Source: JAAZNO01 sp964508025 (GTDB lineage Bacteria; Chloroflexota; Anaerolineae; B4-G1; SLSP01). From it: a stretch of DNA of 64,000 nucleotides. The notes beneath the pieces are model-generated. The model did no database searches, had not been told where the DNA came from, and saw only the letters and a list, made by a program, of their open reading frames with translations. The position numbers were made by a program, and so were the translations under genes. The stretch lies in assembly GCA_964508025.1 (NCBI GenBank), contig CAZDSF010000001.1:62001-126000 (forward strand). The letters run 5' to 3'. Positions 1 through 8,409 of this stretch are shown here, in pieces (position 1 is the first letter of the stretch; each line of letters starts with the position of its first letter).

Positions 1-381
1 CGCGCCATGCATAAGCAGAAGACCGCAGAACAGGAGCGGCGTGCGATGCGCCTGTTAGCGACGGGCGAGTTCGAGGCGGCAGAGCAGCAGAAGCTGGCGA
101 CCATCCAGCGCGCGGAAGGCGAGCGCGAGGCGGCGATTCGCAAGGCCGAAGGTGAGCGTGAAGCGTCCATCAAGGTGGCGGAGGGGCGCGCCGAGGCGAT
201 TCGGCTGGTGAACGAGGCCGCGGAGAAGTATTTCCAGGGTAACGCGCAATTGCTGCGCCAGCTGGAAATGACGGAGACTGCGCTACGCGACAACGCGAAA
301 GTGGTCGTCACGCAAGATGGCATCAGCCCCACACTGTTGTTGGGCGAGCTGCCGCTCAGCATGAAGCGACGGGAGTCGTAG
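1..381 (+). CDS. SPFH/band-7 family protein, C-terminal part (5' end outside window)
   Basis: The frame is open from base 1, so this is the 3' end of a gene that begins upstream. The visible ~126 residues are a charged Ala/Glu/Arg helix with repeats of the type AEGEREA between about residues 30 and 60, followed by QLLRQLEMTETALRDNAKVVV and a short tail. That Ala/Glu-rich coiled coil followed by a loop is the C-terminal signature of stomatin/prohibitin-like (band-7, HflK/C or QmcA type) membrane scaffold proteins. The membrane anchor and SPFH domain would lie outside the window. Start codon not visible. Confidence 0.75.
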   Translation, partial: RAMHKQKTAEQERRAMRLLATGEFEAAEQQKLATIQRAEGEREAAIRKAEGEREASIKVAEGRAEAIRLVNEAAEKYFQGNAQLLRQLEMTETALRDNAKVVVTQDGISPTLLLGELPLSMKRRES

Positions 382-446
382 TCGAACCGGTCAGCGGGCG
401 GCGTGATAGCGCAGCATTATGCTGGTGGGTGCCTTTATGGGCGGGG

Positions 447-504
447 GTGAGTAGTTCGTAGTGAGCAGTGGCTTTTGATAACGGCTCTCTACTCACTACG
501 AACT
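447..504. repeat. Intergenic inverted word repeat (AGTTCGTAGTGAG type)
   Basis: AGTTCGTAGTGAG at 453-465 is repeated in perfect inverted form at 492-504 (13 bp arms, 26-nt loop). It lies between the band-7 gene and the next gene and could act as a transcription terminator hairpin, although no long T run follows. Related words occur at 16156-16215, 35772-35850 and 46432-46460. Confidence 0.6.
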
Positions 505-532
505 GATTTGTGTTTTTTATATGGAGCTAGCC

Positions 533-880
533 ATGACAGATATGGAGCGTCCGTCTTACTATTATGACGAGGAAGAACAGCCGCGCCGGAGATCGGGCGG
601 GGGCGCCGGGGGCTTTTTCTTGGGGCTGGTGCTGGGCCTGGGACTCGGTTTTTGGGGCGGGCGCAGCCTGCCAACCGATTTCTTTGGTCCAGGCTTCGAG
701 TGGGCTTTGGCCGCCATTGTGCCGTTGGTGATGTTGATCGCGATTATGGGACGTTTCCGCCAGCGCGTCGAGTTTCGATCGTTGCCGGAAGAGCGGGCGC
801 GGGGGTTGCTGCTCGTCATGTTGGGGTTGATCCTGGCGACCGGGATCGCCGTGGCGATGTTGGCGACGCTGAGCCGGTGA
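533..880 (+). CDS. Small membrane protein, function unknown
   Basis: This encodes a 115-residue protein. I chose ATG 533 because GGAG at 523-526 sits 6 nt ahead of it; an upstream in-frame ATG at 521 overlaps that ribosome site. The N-terminus is acidic and tyrosine-rich (residues 4-13), then a basic Arg/Gly stretch, then a Gly-rich hydrophobic segment at about 25-45, and two more hydrophobic segments near 60-75 and 92-112. It therefore looks like a two- or three-pass membrane protein. The stop is 7 nt before the start of the response regulator, so the two are probably co-transcribed. No family recognised. Confidence 0.6.
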   Translation: MTDMERPSYYYDEEEQPRRRSGGGAGGFFLGLVLGLGLGFWGGRSLPTDFFGPGFEWALAAIVPLVMLIAIMGRFRQRVEFRSLPEERARGLLLVMLGLILATGIAVAMLATLSR

Positions 881-887
881 GGTGGAG

Positions 888-1583
888 ATGACGGAAAGAG
901 CCGCCGATGTTGACAGCATCACCGTCTTCATTGTGGATGATCACGATGTGGTGCGCAAGGGATTGCGCTTCTATCTGAGCGCCCAACCGGATGTGGTCAT
1001 TGTGGGTGAGGCGGGCGATGTGCTGAATGCGGTCAATGGCGCGGCGCAACAGATTCCTGATGTGGTGCTCATGGATCTGGTGTTGCCGTTACAACCGGGG
1101 CGCGAGCCTTCGGATCAAGGCGGCGTCCAGGCGACGCGCCGCATCCGTGAGATCAGCCCGCACACGCAAGTGGTGGTGCTCACCAGCTACGTGCAAGATG
1201 AGTTGATCTTCTCGGCGATCAAGGCGGGGGCGCTTTCGTATTTGCTCAAGGATGCCGATGCCGAAACGGTGCTGCGCGCCATCCGCGCGGCAGCGCAGGG
1301 CGAAGCCACGCTCCATCCGCGCATTGCTCGCCGCTTGATGGCTGAGGTCTCCGCGCCAGCGCAGGCGCGCAATCCTGCTGCCGGACTCACCCCCCGCGAG
1401 CTGGAAGTGTTGCAGCTCATCGCGCAGGGGCAGTCTAATCTCGAAATTGCCGAGACATTGGTGGTGACGGAGCGCACCGTCAAGGCGCACGTCAGCAATT
1501 TGCTGAACAAGTTGCACCTTTCGGATCGCACGCAGGCAGCGATCTATGCCTGGCGCGAGGGGTTGATCGAAGAAAAACCGTGA
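888..1583 (+). CDS. NarL/FixJ-type response regulator
   Basis: This is a 231-residue two-component response regulator. The receiver domain spans about residues 11-135, with the acidic pair DD at 17-18, the phosphoacceptor Asp63 in LMDLVLP and the conserved Lys in LLKDAD near 123. A LuxR-type helix-turn-helix lies at about 165-225 (LTPRELEVL, then ERTVKAHVSNLLNKL). ATG 888 has the ribosome site GGTGAGG at 876-882; GTG 882 in frame is an alternative adding two residues. It follows the small membrane protein by 7 nt and is convergent with the GAF sensor kinase, which may or may not be its partner. Its product should be a DNA-binding activator or repressor. Confidence 0.92.
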   Translation: MTERAADVDSITVFIVDDHDVVRKGLRFYLSAQPDVVIVGEAGDVLNAVNGAAQQIPDVVLMDLVLPLQPGREPSDQGGVQATRRIREISPHTQVVVLTSYVQDELIFSAIKAGALSYLLKDADAETVLRAIRAAAQGEATLHPRIARRLMAEVSAPAQARNPAAGLTPRELEVLQLIAQGQSNLEIAETLVVTERTVKAHVSNLLNKLHLSDRTQAAIYAWREGLIEEKP

Positions 1584-1636
1584 CGGCGTAGCTTTCTAGC
1601 CCCCGCCGGGATTGGTTTTGGGATAGCTGCGAAGTC

Positions 1637-4600
1637 TTAAGGTTGTTGCAGCGTATGCAGCAGCGGTAGGAAAAGGGTAAACGTTGAGCCTTCCTTGACT
1701 GTGCTTTCGATTTCTATCCATCCGCCGTGCATTTCCACAATCTCTTTGACGATAGCCAGCCCCAAGCCGGTCCCCGATTTCTGCATCAGTTGCGGTACCT
1801 TGCCACGGAAAAAGCGTTCGAAGATGTGCGGTAGTTCGTCTTCGGGGATGCCGATGCCGTTGTCCTGGATGGTCACAGCGGCCCAGCGGCGTTGCGCTAC
1901 TTCGACCTGGTTGATGGCAACGGCGACTTCTCCATCTGTTAGCGTGTACAGAAGTCCATTTTCCACCAGATTGTTGAGCACTACCACCAATTGTTTGGGG
2001 TCGGCCAGGATTTGCATGTCTTGGGCCGGGGGCGAATATCGCAGCTGCACCCCAATTGCACGTCCGATGGCTTGATGATTACCAATTACCAGCTCTACCA
2101 GTTCATCCAGGCGTGTAGGCTCAAGGCGCAATTCCACTCGTCCGGCGTCAATATGCGCGAGTTGGAGAATCTTCTCTACCAGTTGCGCCAAATGCTCCAC
2201 GGCCTGCATCAGCATCTCGGCATAGCGGGGCGCTTTATCAGGCTGCTTGAGCATCAGTTCGGTGTAGAGTTTCATTGTGGTAACGGGTGTGCGCAGCTCT
2301 TGAGAGACGTTGGCGACAAAGCCGGATTTCATACGCTCCAGGGCTTTGATCTGGCTGATATCGTGGATTGTCACCACGGTTGAGGGTTGCTGCGCTTTGG
2401 CCCCCGAAATGGGCGCCGCGTTGAGTTGGAGATCTATTCCGGCAAGGCTCAACACGATATGCGGGGCGGCCTCTGTGGAGGTGACAAGCCGCTGGATGGC
2501 GGTATGCAAGTGGGCCGCATCTTCGGGCGATAGCGTGCGCGTGAGCAGGTCTTGCGCTACGGGATTGGCCTGGAGAATCTGTCCGTGCGCGTCGGCGACG
2601 ATGATGCCATCGGAAGCGCCATTCAGAATGGCATCAAGGCGGGCGAGCTGCGCCTGAATCTGCGCCGTGCGTTTCTGCACCCGGCGTTCCAGCTCGCTCG
2701 CGTAGTCTTGCAATTCGCGGTACAGCCGGGCGTTTTCGATGGCGCTGGCGGCGTAAGGCGCGAAAAGCGCCAGCCGGCGCGCATCATCCGCGCTGAAGCG
2801 GTTGGGGGTTATGGCATCTACATTGAGAAAACCTAGCATTCTTTCTCCCATCCGCACAGGCGCGCCTACGTAGGAACGCAGCCACACGGTATTAGGGTCT
2901 TCTGGAGGAATCCAGTTGGCTTCTATCAGCGTGTCGGCGATGATGACAGGTGCACCGGTCTCAACCATTCGCCGCAGGGTGAAAGTCCGCTCGATGGACA
3001 TTGGGCTTTGTTTTGGGGCGCGGGAGGCTGGAATCTGCTCGTAGCCCCGGTGGCGCACGGGACGCGCATAGTCCCTTTCGATCAGCATGATGTTACATGC
3101 ATCCCCATTCATAATACGCTGAATCTGTTCCAGGATCCGATCCAGGACTTCGTTGTGATCCAACGTGCCTGTGACCGCCGCCGCAGCCTGCGCCAGAGCT
3201 TCCGCTAACTCTCGCTGTTCGCGCTCGGCCTCGAAGAGCTGGCTGTTGGCGACAGCGATAGCGGCCTGGGCGGCGAAGGCTTCTGCCAGGCGCGCATGTT
3301 CCTGGGTGTAGAACCCAGTTTCGTGCTTATCGAGTGCGATCATCCCGATAGGTTCATTCCCGATGAGCAGCGGCGCGCCTAGCCAGGAGTGGATGTTGGC
3401 GGGAGCATGAGGCTCTTCCTGGAAATTGTCGTACACCGTCGGCGCATCCTCGACAATGAAAGTAGCTCGCGTGCGCATCACCTCGCAGTTGGGATTATCG
3501 TTGGCGTTCAGGTCGAAGGTCAGCCCCAGCAGTTCCTCCAGATTGGGAAAGCCATGCCCGCCGATGATCTCCAGGTGATGCCCTTTCAGCAGTTGCACCG
3601 ATGCGCTATCGTAGGGTACCACTTTGCGAAGTTCCGTGAGGATTTGTTTGATGACCTGGTCGCGATCTACGGTGGTGATCATCGAAAGGGCCGCGGTGCG
3701 CAGCGTTTCTGCTTCCTGGCGGCGTTGTTGTTCTGCTTCCAGTAGCCGTGCATTTTCCACTGTGACGCCGATCTGATCGGCGAGCACTTCCAGGATGAAC
3801 AGGTCGTCCTCATTGAAGGCATTCAATTCGGCGCTTTGCACATCCAATACCCCGATGATCTGCCCCTTGATTTTGATGGGGACCGCGAGCTCGGAGCGGG
3901 TGGCAGTCAATTCCTCCAGTTGCCAGTAACGCGCTTCCTGGGTCACATCATTCACCAGCAGGGGTTGCCCATGCGCCGCGACCCAACCGCAAATCCCCTG
4001 GGTTCCTACTTGCAACTCGATGGTGCGCGTGGATTCCACTGCAAAACCGGATTTGGCTCTGAGGCTGAGTTTTGTCTGAGTGGCATCCATGAGCAGGATC
4101 ACTACATAGGCGTATTTGAACGTCATGCGAATCAGATCAGCAATCCGTTCCAGCAATGGTTCTGGTTCGAGCAAGGAGCTGACCTGTTGGCTTACTTGCC
4201 ACACCAGCAGCAGTTGTTTGGCGCGTCGTTCCAACGCCTCCTGTACGCGGCGGCGTTCGACGAGCTCCATTTGCGCTTTTTGGTAAAGCCGGGCGTTCTG
4301 GATGGCGATGGCGGCTTGATCGGCCAAGGCTTTGAGGTGTTCGAGATCGGCATTCTGGAAAGCTCCCACTTCAGGGCTTTGCAAATCCAGATTCCCCAGC
4401 ACGTGGGATTCATGGATGATGGGCAAAACCAGCTCGGCCCGCGTATTGGGCACAAATTCCCAGTATCGCGGATCCTCGCGCACATCATCCACGACGACGA
4501 TGCATTGGTGTTCATAGGCGTAGCCGTTGAGTCCCTTGCCGAGGACGACGTTGTTGTTTAACGCGAAAGCGGTTTCTTCCGGACTGAATCCCAGGAGCGT

Positions 4601-5083
4601 GTTGATCTGCAGACAGTTTTCGGCTTTGTTGACCAGGAGTAACGCAGCATGGGTGGCGTCGGTCACGAGCATGGCTTCTTTTGCCAGCAGTTCAAAGATG
4701 GTGTCAATCTCGAAAGTGGCATTGATGGAGCGTCCCAGGCGGTACAGAGAGCCAAGACGGATGTGTTGCACTTCGAGCGTCTTTTGTACTTGTTGGAAAG
4801 CTGCACTCGAGGGTGATTGGGGCAGAGCGGCATGGTATCCCCTGAGCAGCTCGCCCAACAACGCAGACAACGCTGGCGCGCTATCGCGCAGCAGGCAGTC
4901 AGGGGATTCTGCCAGCAGCGCTGCCATCGCAGCGGTGTGCAGCGCGGCGATGTTTTCTGGTGGATCGCCGGCGGCGGCAATGCGCTGGCCCAGCTCGGCG
5001 GCTGTTTGGGGTGCATCGTTCCCTCCCGCACTGCTATAAGGCTGTGCGATGCTGCGTAGCAAGTGTTGTAGCATTTGCGTCAT
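1637..5083 (-). CDS. Multi-GAF/PAS sensor histidine kinase with altered H-box
   Basis: This is a 1148-residue soluble sensor. ATG 5083 is preceded by AGGGG 7 nt upstream; an in-frame ATG 16 codons earlier lies in repeat-like sequence and has no such site. The N-terminal ~110 residues are unassigned. Four consecutive GAF domains follow at roughly 115-270, 295-450, 470-630 and 640-790, then a coiled coil (about 795-830) and a PAS domain (about 825-900). HisKA covers about 915-985 and HATPase_c about 1030-1145, the latter with intact N box (NNLVENGLLYT), DNGIGIPEDE and GTGLGLAIV. The H-box reads VSQELRTP, so the phosphoaccepting His is Gln928 (codon CAA at 2300-2302). Unless this is a sequencing error the protein cannot autophosphorylate at the usual site. 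No membrane segment is seen. Confidence 0.93.
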   Translation of the reverse strand: MTQMLQHLLRSIAQPYSSAGGNDAPQTAAELGQRIAAAGDPPENIAALHTAAMAALLAESPDCLLRDSAPALSALLGELLRGYHAALPQSPSSAAFQQVQKTLEVQHIRLGSLYRLGRSINATFEIDTIFELLAKEAMLVTDATHAALLLVNKAENCLQINTLLGFSPEETAFALNNNVVLGKGLNGYAYEHQCIVVVDDVREDPRYWEFVPNTRAELVLPIIHESHVLGNLDLQSPEVGAFQNADLEHLKALADQAAIAIQNARLYQKAQMELVERRRVQEALERRAKQLLLVWQVSQQVSSLLEPEPLLERIADLIRMTFKYAYVVILLMDATQTKLSLRAKSGFAVESTRTIELQVGTQGICGWVAAHGQPLLVNDVTQEARYWQLEELTATRSELAVPIKIKGQIIGVLDVQSAELNAFNEDDLFILEVLADQIGVTVENARLLEAEQQRRQEAETLRTAALSMITTVDRDQVIKQILTELRKVVPYDSASVQLLKGHHLEIIGGHGFPNLEELLGLTFDLNANDNPNCEVMRTRATFIVEDAPTVYDNFQEEPHAPANIHSWLGAPLLIGNEPIGMIALDKHETGFYTQEHARLAEAFAAQAAIAVANSQLFEAEREQRELAEALAQAAAAVTGTLDHNEVLDRILEQIQRIMNGDACNIMLIERDYARPVRHRGYEQIPASRAPKQSPMSIERTFTLRRMVETGAPVIIADTLIEANWIPPEDPNTVWLRSYVGAPVRMGERMLGFLNVDAITPNRFSADDARRLALFAPYAASAIENARLYRELQDYASELERRVQKRTAQIQAQLARLDAILNGASDGIIVADAHGQILQANPVAQDLLTRTLSPEDAAHLHTAIQRLVTSTEAAPHIVLSLAGIDLQLNAAPISGAKAQQPSTVVTIHDISQIKALERMKSGFVANVSQELRTPVTTMKLYTELMLKQPDKAPRYAEMLMQAVEHLAQLVEKILQLAHIDAGRVELRLEPTRLDELVELVIGNHQAIGRAIGVQLRYSPPAQDMQILADPKQLVVVLNNLVENGLLYTLTDGEVAVAINQVEVAQRRWAAVTIQDNGIGIPEDELPHIFERFFRGKVPQLMQKSGTGLGLAIVKEIVEMHGGWIEIESTVKEGSTFTLFLPLLHTLQQP

Positions 5084-5102
5084 GTCCGTTCCCCTGAAAT
5101 TG

Positions 5103-5131
5103 TGAAGGATGAAAGCAGAAGGAGGAAGCAT
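5103..5131 (-). repeat. C/T-rich leader word of the TCATCCTTC family
   Basis: Read on the minus strand this is TTTCATCCTTCA plus flanking C/T sequence directly upstream of the kinase ribosome site. It matches the words at 36941, 37861, 39171 and 60909, which also sit just upstream of start codons and in the same sense as the gene. Confidence 0.5.
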
Positions 5132-5209
5132 TTCTGCGCTGCGATTTTCCTCTCCTGTAGCTGCACCGCAGATTCAGTAAACACGTGAGATAATTATAGC
5201 GGAACTGTG

Positions 5210-5254
5210 ATAAATCAAAAGCCAGGTTTTCTGCCGCAGCAGTCCACCTGGCTT
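5210..5254 (-). terminator. Intrinsic terminator candidate after htrA
   Basis: Arms AAGCCAGGT (5219-5227) and ACCTGGCTT (5246-5254) pair over 9 bp with an 18-nt loop. Read on the minus strand the hairpin is followed by a T-rich tract (TTTTGATTT). It lies about 190 nt past the htrA stop and before the kinase gene, so it would separate the two transcripts. Confidence 0.55.
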
Positions 5255-5447
5255 CTGGCTTATGTGGGGTCTGGAAATGGCGTGCGCCTAGGGTTTTCGT
5301 AGCAGGTCGCTGACCGAAATCGCGCCACGCCTTGCACAAGACCTCTAAAGCGCGAGCAAGGCATTCGCCCGGGGTTGCCGAAGCAAGCGCTTTGCACCAC
5401 GAGCCTTATAGGGGGCGCAGAAGCCCGCCGAATTACTACGAATGCCC

Positions 5448-6659
5448 CTATTGCGCGGGACGCTCGCCGAGGGTGAGTGGGATTTCGGTTCTGTTGCCGT
5501 CGCGCAAAACGGTGAGCCGTACCCGCTGCCCTGGACGAGTTTGTCGGCTCAGCGTCGCCACGAGATCGTCGAAGCTGCGGATGGGCGTGTCATCGAGTGC
5601 AATGATCACGTCCCCGCCTATGGCTGCCGTCTGCCCATCAAGGGTGATCCGGCGATTGCTGCCCCTGAGGCCGGCTCTCTCTGCCGGCCCGCCCGCGATG
5701 ACCTCGATGATCAATGCACCGCGCTGGTCGGCGGGCAGCTGCATGGCTTCCGCCAGGTCGGGAGAGAGCGACGTGCCGCTGACGCCAATCCACGGGTGGG
5801 TGTAGGCGCCCTCTTCGATGAGCACCGGCACAACGCGCTGCACGATGGCCGTGGGGATGGCGAAGCCAATGCCGACCGAGGCTTGCACCGGCGAGATGAT
5901 CGCGGTGGTCACACCGATGACCTGGCCCTGTTCATTGACCAGCACCCCGCCGGAGTTGCCCGGATTGATGGGCGCATCGGTTTGGATGATATCGGGGATG
6001 CTGTAGCGGCTGCCCAGCGTTGCGCCTACCGGCAGCGAGCGTCCCAGGGCGCTGATGAAGCCTACGGTCATGGTGTTTTGTAAGCCGAAGGGATTCCCAA
6101 TTGCCACGGAAAGCTGCCCCACGCGCACCTCTTGCTGCGCCAGTTGTACCGGCTGCAACTGGCTGGCGGGCAGCTCCACGCGCAGAACGGCGAGGTCGCT
6201 GTACGGATCTGTGCCCACCACCGTCGCCGCAGCGATTGTACCATCGGCGAAGCCCACGTTTATTTTGGTTGCCCCTTCAATGACGTGATAGTTGGTGACG
6301 ATATGTCCCTCGGTGTCCCATACAAACCCCGATCCAGAGCCGCGCGCGAAGGGTTGCAGCGGGTCCTCTGGGAAAGGCGTGGATGAACTGCCCCGTTGTT
6401 GGATGACCTGAATGCTCACTACAGAGGGGTTGACTGCGGTATAGAGGTCTGCCAGGGCGCTCTGTAGCGCGCTGAGAACGTTATCCTGATCCAATACCGA
6501 AGGCGCAACAGCCGTGGGAGGCGCCAGCGGCGCACTCTCCGTTCCCCATGGCGCAGTTTCGGGCCGCTGCGCTGTCATCAACGATATGAAGCTACAACCC
6601 GTGAGCGTAAACATCGCTATCATAGCAATGACAATCATCCAGATGCGTTTTTGAAACAT
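5448..6659 (-). CDS. HtrA/Deg-type serine protease, lipoprotein
   Basis: This is a 403-residue periplasmic or cell-surface quality-control protease. ATG 6659 follows AGGAGGTGAG closely; upstream in-frame ATGs lack such a site. Residues 1-22 form a lipoprotein signal ending in the lipobox LTGC (Cys22). The trypsin-like domain spans about 65-265, with triad His125 (TNYHVIEG), Asp155 (YSDLAVLR) and Ser236 (GNSGG). A single PDZ domain follows (about 285-400, containing GPAERAGLRG and GGDVIIALDD), so it is of DegS/HhoA-like architecture rather than the two-PDZ DegP. It lies downstream of an OmpR/HK pair in the same direction, which suggests envelope-stress control by that system. Confidence 0.93.
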   Translation of the reverse strand: MFQKRIWMIVIAMIAMFTLTGCSFISLMTAQRPETAPWGTESAPLAPPTAVAPSVLDQDNVLSALQSALADLYTAVNPSVVSIQVIQQRGSSSTPFPEDPLQPFARGSGSGFVWDTEGHIVTNYHVIEGATKINVGFADGTIAAATVVGTDPYSDLAVLRVELPASQLQPVQLAQQEVRVGQLSVAIGNPFGLQNTMTVGFISALGRSLPVGATLGSRYSIPDIIQTDAPINPGNSGGVLVNEQGQVIGVTTAIISPVQASVGIGFAIPTAIVQRVVPVLIEEGAYTHPWIGVSGTSLSPDLAEAMQLPADQRGALIIEVIAGGPAERAGLRGSNRRITLDGQTAAIGGDVIIALDDTPIRSFDDLVATLSRQTRPGQRVRLTVLRDGNRTEIPLTLGERPAQ

Positions 6660-6730
6660 GTTCTCACCTCCTGGCGGCGCGCTTTGCGCCGGCAACATGC
6701 AATTACCGCCTCCTGGTCGGCGCACCTTTG

Positions 6731-6796
6731 AGCATAGCGCAAATTCCCGACGGGGTCTTTAAGGGGACTTACGGATTGACTTAAGAGAAGTTTAAG
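6731..6796 (-). promoter_or_regulatory. Candidate response-regulator box and promoter of htrA
   Basis: On the minus strand CTTAA occurs at plus-strand positions 6792-6796, 6781-6785 and 6759-6763 (as TTAAG on the plus strand), with a degenerate CGTAA at 6769-6773. The spacing is 11, 12 and 10 nt, close to one helical turn, as in tandem sites for OmpR/PhoB-family regulators. A possible -10 (TATGCT) lies at 6731-6736, about 70 nt ahead of the htrA start. The first repeat overlaps the kinase stop codon. The assignment to the adjacent OmpR-type regulator is inference. Confidence 0.45.
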
Positions 6797-8210
6797 AAGC
6801 AGGCTCCTGCAGGGGCAAGTGGATGGTGAAGCAACTGCCGCTGCCGGGGGCGCTGACGACCTCGATATGCCCGCCGTGCGCCGTGACCAGGTCGCGGGCG
6901 ATTGTCAATCCCAGACCCATGCCTTGCGGAAAGCGGCGACTTGTCGGCCCGCGATAGAAGGCTTCGAAGATCCGGCTCTGTTCTTCTGGCGGGATGCCCG
7001 GCCCGGAATCGCAGACAGATAGCCGCAAGGCATCGGCAACGACCTCGGCGGCGGTGGCGATTTCGCCGCCTGGGGGGGTGTACTTGATGGCGTTGCTCAA
7101 AATGTTGCCGAGCGCCTGCGCCATACGATCGGCATCTATCGTCAGCGTTGGCAGCGTAGGCGCGAGCGCCGTCTGCCAGCGTAAATCTTTGCCCAGCGCC
7201 GCCTCGCGCCAGGGAATGAGCGTCTGCCGCAACCACGGGCCGATCTCTGTGGGGCTGCGATCCAGCTCCAGCGGGCCGAGCGTCTGTCCGTAGAGCTGTG
7301 TGAGATCATCCAGCAGGCGCCGCATACGGGTAACCTCGGCATCCATGCCGCTGAGCAGCTCCTCGCGCAACGCCGCATCCTCGCTGGCGCCCGCAGCGAG
7401 CGCCTGAATCGCGGAACGCAGCGCACCCAGGGGCCGCCCGATCTCGTGAACGAGGTTGGCGAGGAGCCGCTGTCGGGCTTTCTCCAGGCTTTGCAGCTGA
7501 ATGGTGAGCGCGTTGAAGGCGCGGACGAGCAGCCGGTATTCGCGGGGGCCTTGTTCGGGCAACTGTTCCAGCTGATGCCCCTGCGCCATTCGGAGGATCG
7601 CTTCGGTGCTGCGGGTCAGGGGGCGTTCCAGATCAAAGGCAAGAAACAGGCCCACGCCCAACCCTCCCAGCAAACCTACTGCCAGCACCGAGAAGATGAA
7701 GGTGCGGGCGCGGGGAAAGCGCGCGTAGACGTTGGAGAGCGGATCGGTGAGGCGGATCACGCCCAGCACCCGGTTGCGGGCGATGATGGGTACCAGCACA
7801 TCGGCGGCGCCGGCGCCGCGTTGCTGTCCGTAATCAATGCGCAGGATGGCGCCGGTGCGGAGCACTTCGGCGAAACCGGGAACCGTCGCCTGGCGTCCAA
7901 TGCGGCTTTGTTCTTCTGGATCGGTGGAAGCCAGGATTATGCCGTCGGCGGTGATCAGCGTCATCTGCGCCGAGACGTAAGGATCCACACGCGCGGTAAA
8001 GATCTGCGCCTGGAACGGATCAAACCAGATCTGGGGGTAGTTATCGGCCAGTTCCGCGACCAGGAGCGCCTGCCGTTCCAATTCGTTGGAGAGGCCCGCC
8101 AGCAGCACTTGTGTCTCTAGCAGGTACGTCAACACCACGCCAATGATGGGCAACACCACCAGCAGCGGCAGAATATGGCTGAGAATCAACCGGGTTCGTA
8201 ATTTGCGCAT
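6792..8210 (-). CDS. Membrane sensor histidine kinase (HAMP-HisKA-HATPase)
   Basis: This 472-residue protein has membrane helices at about 10-32 and 170-192 enclosing an extracytoplasmic sensor domain of about 135 residues. A HAMP linker follows (about 193-245), then HisKA with His255 in LVHEIGRPLGAL, and HATPase_c at about 355-468 with NILSNAIKYTPP, DSGPGIPPEE and GMGLGLTIA. HEIGRP is slightly divergent from HELRTP but keeps the phosphoacceptor. It lies downstream of the OmpR-type regulator in the same direction across a 199-nt spacer and is presumably its kinase. The signal is unknown; the position just before htrA suggests envelope stress. Confidence 0.93.
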   Translation of the reverse strand: MRKLRTRLILSHILPLLVVLPIIGVVLTYLLETQVLLAGLSNELERQALLVAELADNYPQIWFDPFQAQIFTARVDPYVSAQMTLITADGIILASTDPEEQSRIGRQATVPGFAEVLRTGAILRIDYGQQRGAGAADVLVPIIARNRVLGVIRLTDPLSNVYARFPRARTFIFSVLAVGLLGGLGVGLFLAFDLERPLTRSTEAILRMAQGHQLEQLPEQGPREYRLLVRAFNALTIQLQSLEKARQRLLANLVHEIGRPLGALRSAIQALAAGASEDAALREELLSGMDAEVTRMRRLLDDLTQLYGQTLGPLELDRSPTEIGPWLRQTLIPWREAALGKDLRWQTALAPTLPTLTIDADRMAQALGNILSNAIKYTPPGGEIATAAEVVADALRLSVCDSGPGIPPEEQSRIFEAFYRGPTSRRFPQGMGLGLTIARDLVTAHGGHIEVVSAPGSGSCFTIHLPLQEPAS

Positions 8211-8213
8211 TAG

Positions 8214-8400
8214 TCAAAAGTCAGGCATCATCAGTCAGGGTGAGGGGTAATGGGAATGGGTAACGGGTGATGGGTAACGGGTAACGGGTGATGGGTCGCA
8301 AGCCACAAGCCGCGCGCCGCACCTTCCAATTTCCCCACCTCCCCACCTCCCTATCTCCCCAGCTCCTCTGCCCCTCTGCTCCGCCGCTCCGCCGCTCCCC
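8214..8400. repeat. Composite intergenic word repeat
   Basis: This spacer is built almost entirely of three recurrent words: AGTCAAAAGTCAGGCATCA near 8214, tandem GGGTAATGGG/GGGTGATGGGTAACGGG units at about 8242-8297, and C/T-rich CCCCACCTCCC-type units at about 8334-8400. The same words recur in spacers at 44936-45064, 51000-51030, 56098-56142 and 57148-57285. No gene is seen. Confidence 0.65.
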
Positions 8401-8409
8401 AGCAGCCTC

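Larger units (their letters stand above)
5084..5447. other. Intergenic region with terminator hairpin, no gene
   Basis: This 364-base gap lies between the kinase start and the HtrA stop, both on the minus strand. It holds a C/T-rich leader word on the minus strand (5103-5131), a hairpin at 5219-5254 described separately, and a loose inverted repeat AAAGCGC/GCGCTTT around 5347-5393. The open frames across 5332-5447 have no family resemblance and no ribosome site, so I see no gene here. Confidence 0.6.

Noticed and set aside
527..931. Minus-strand gene opposite the small membrane protein
   Set aside because: Gln/Arg/Pro-rich composition typical of antisense frames in GC-rich DNA.
5332..5447. 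Coding region in the gap before htrA
   Set aside because: Open frame is Arg/Ser/Pro-rich, lacks a ribosome site and overlaps the end of htrA.
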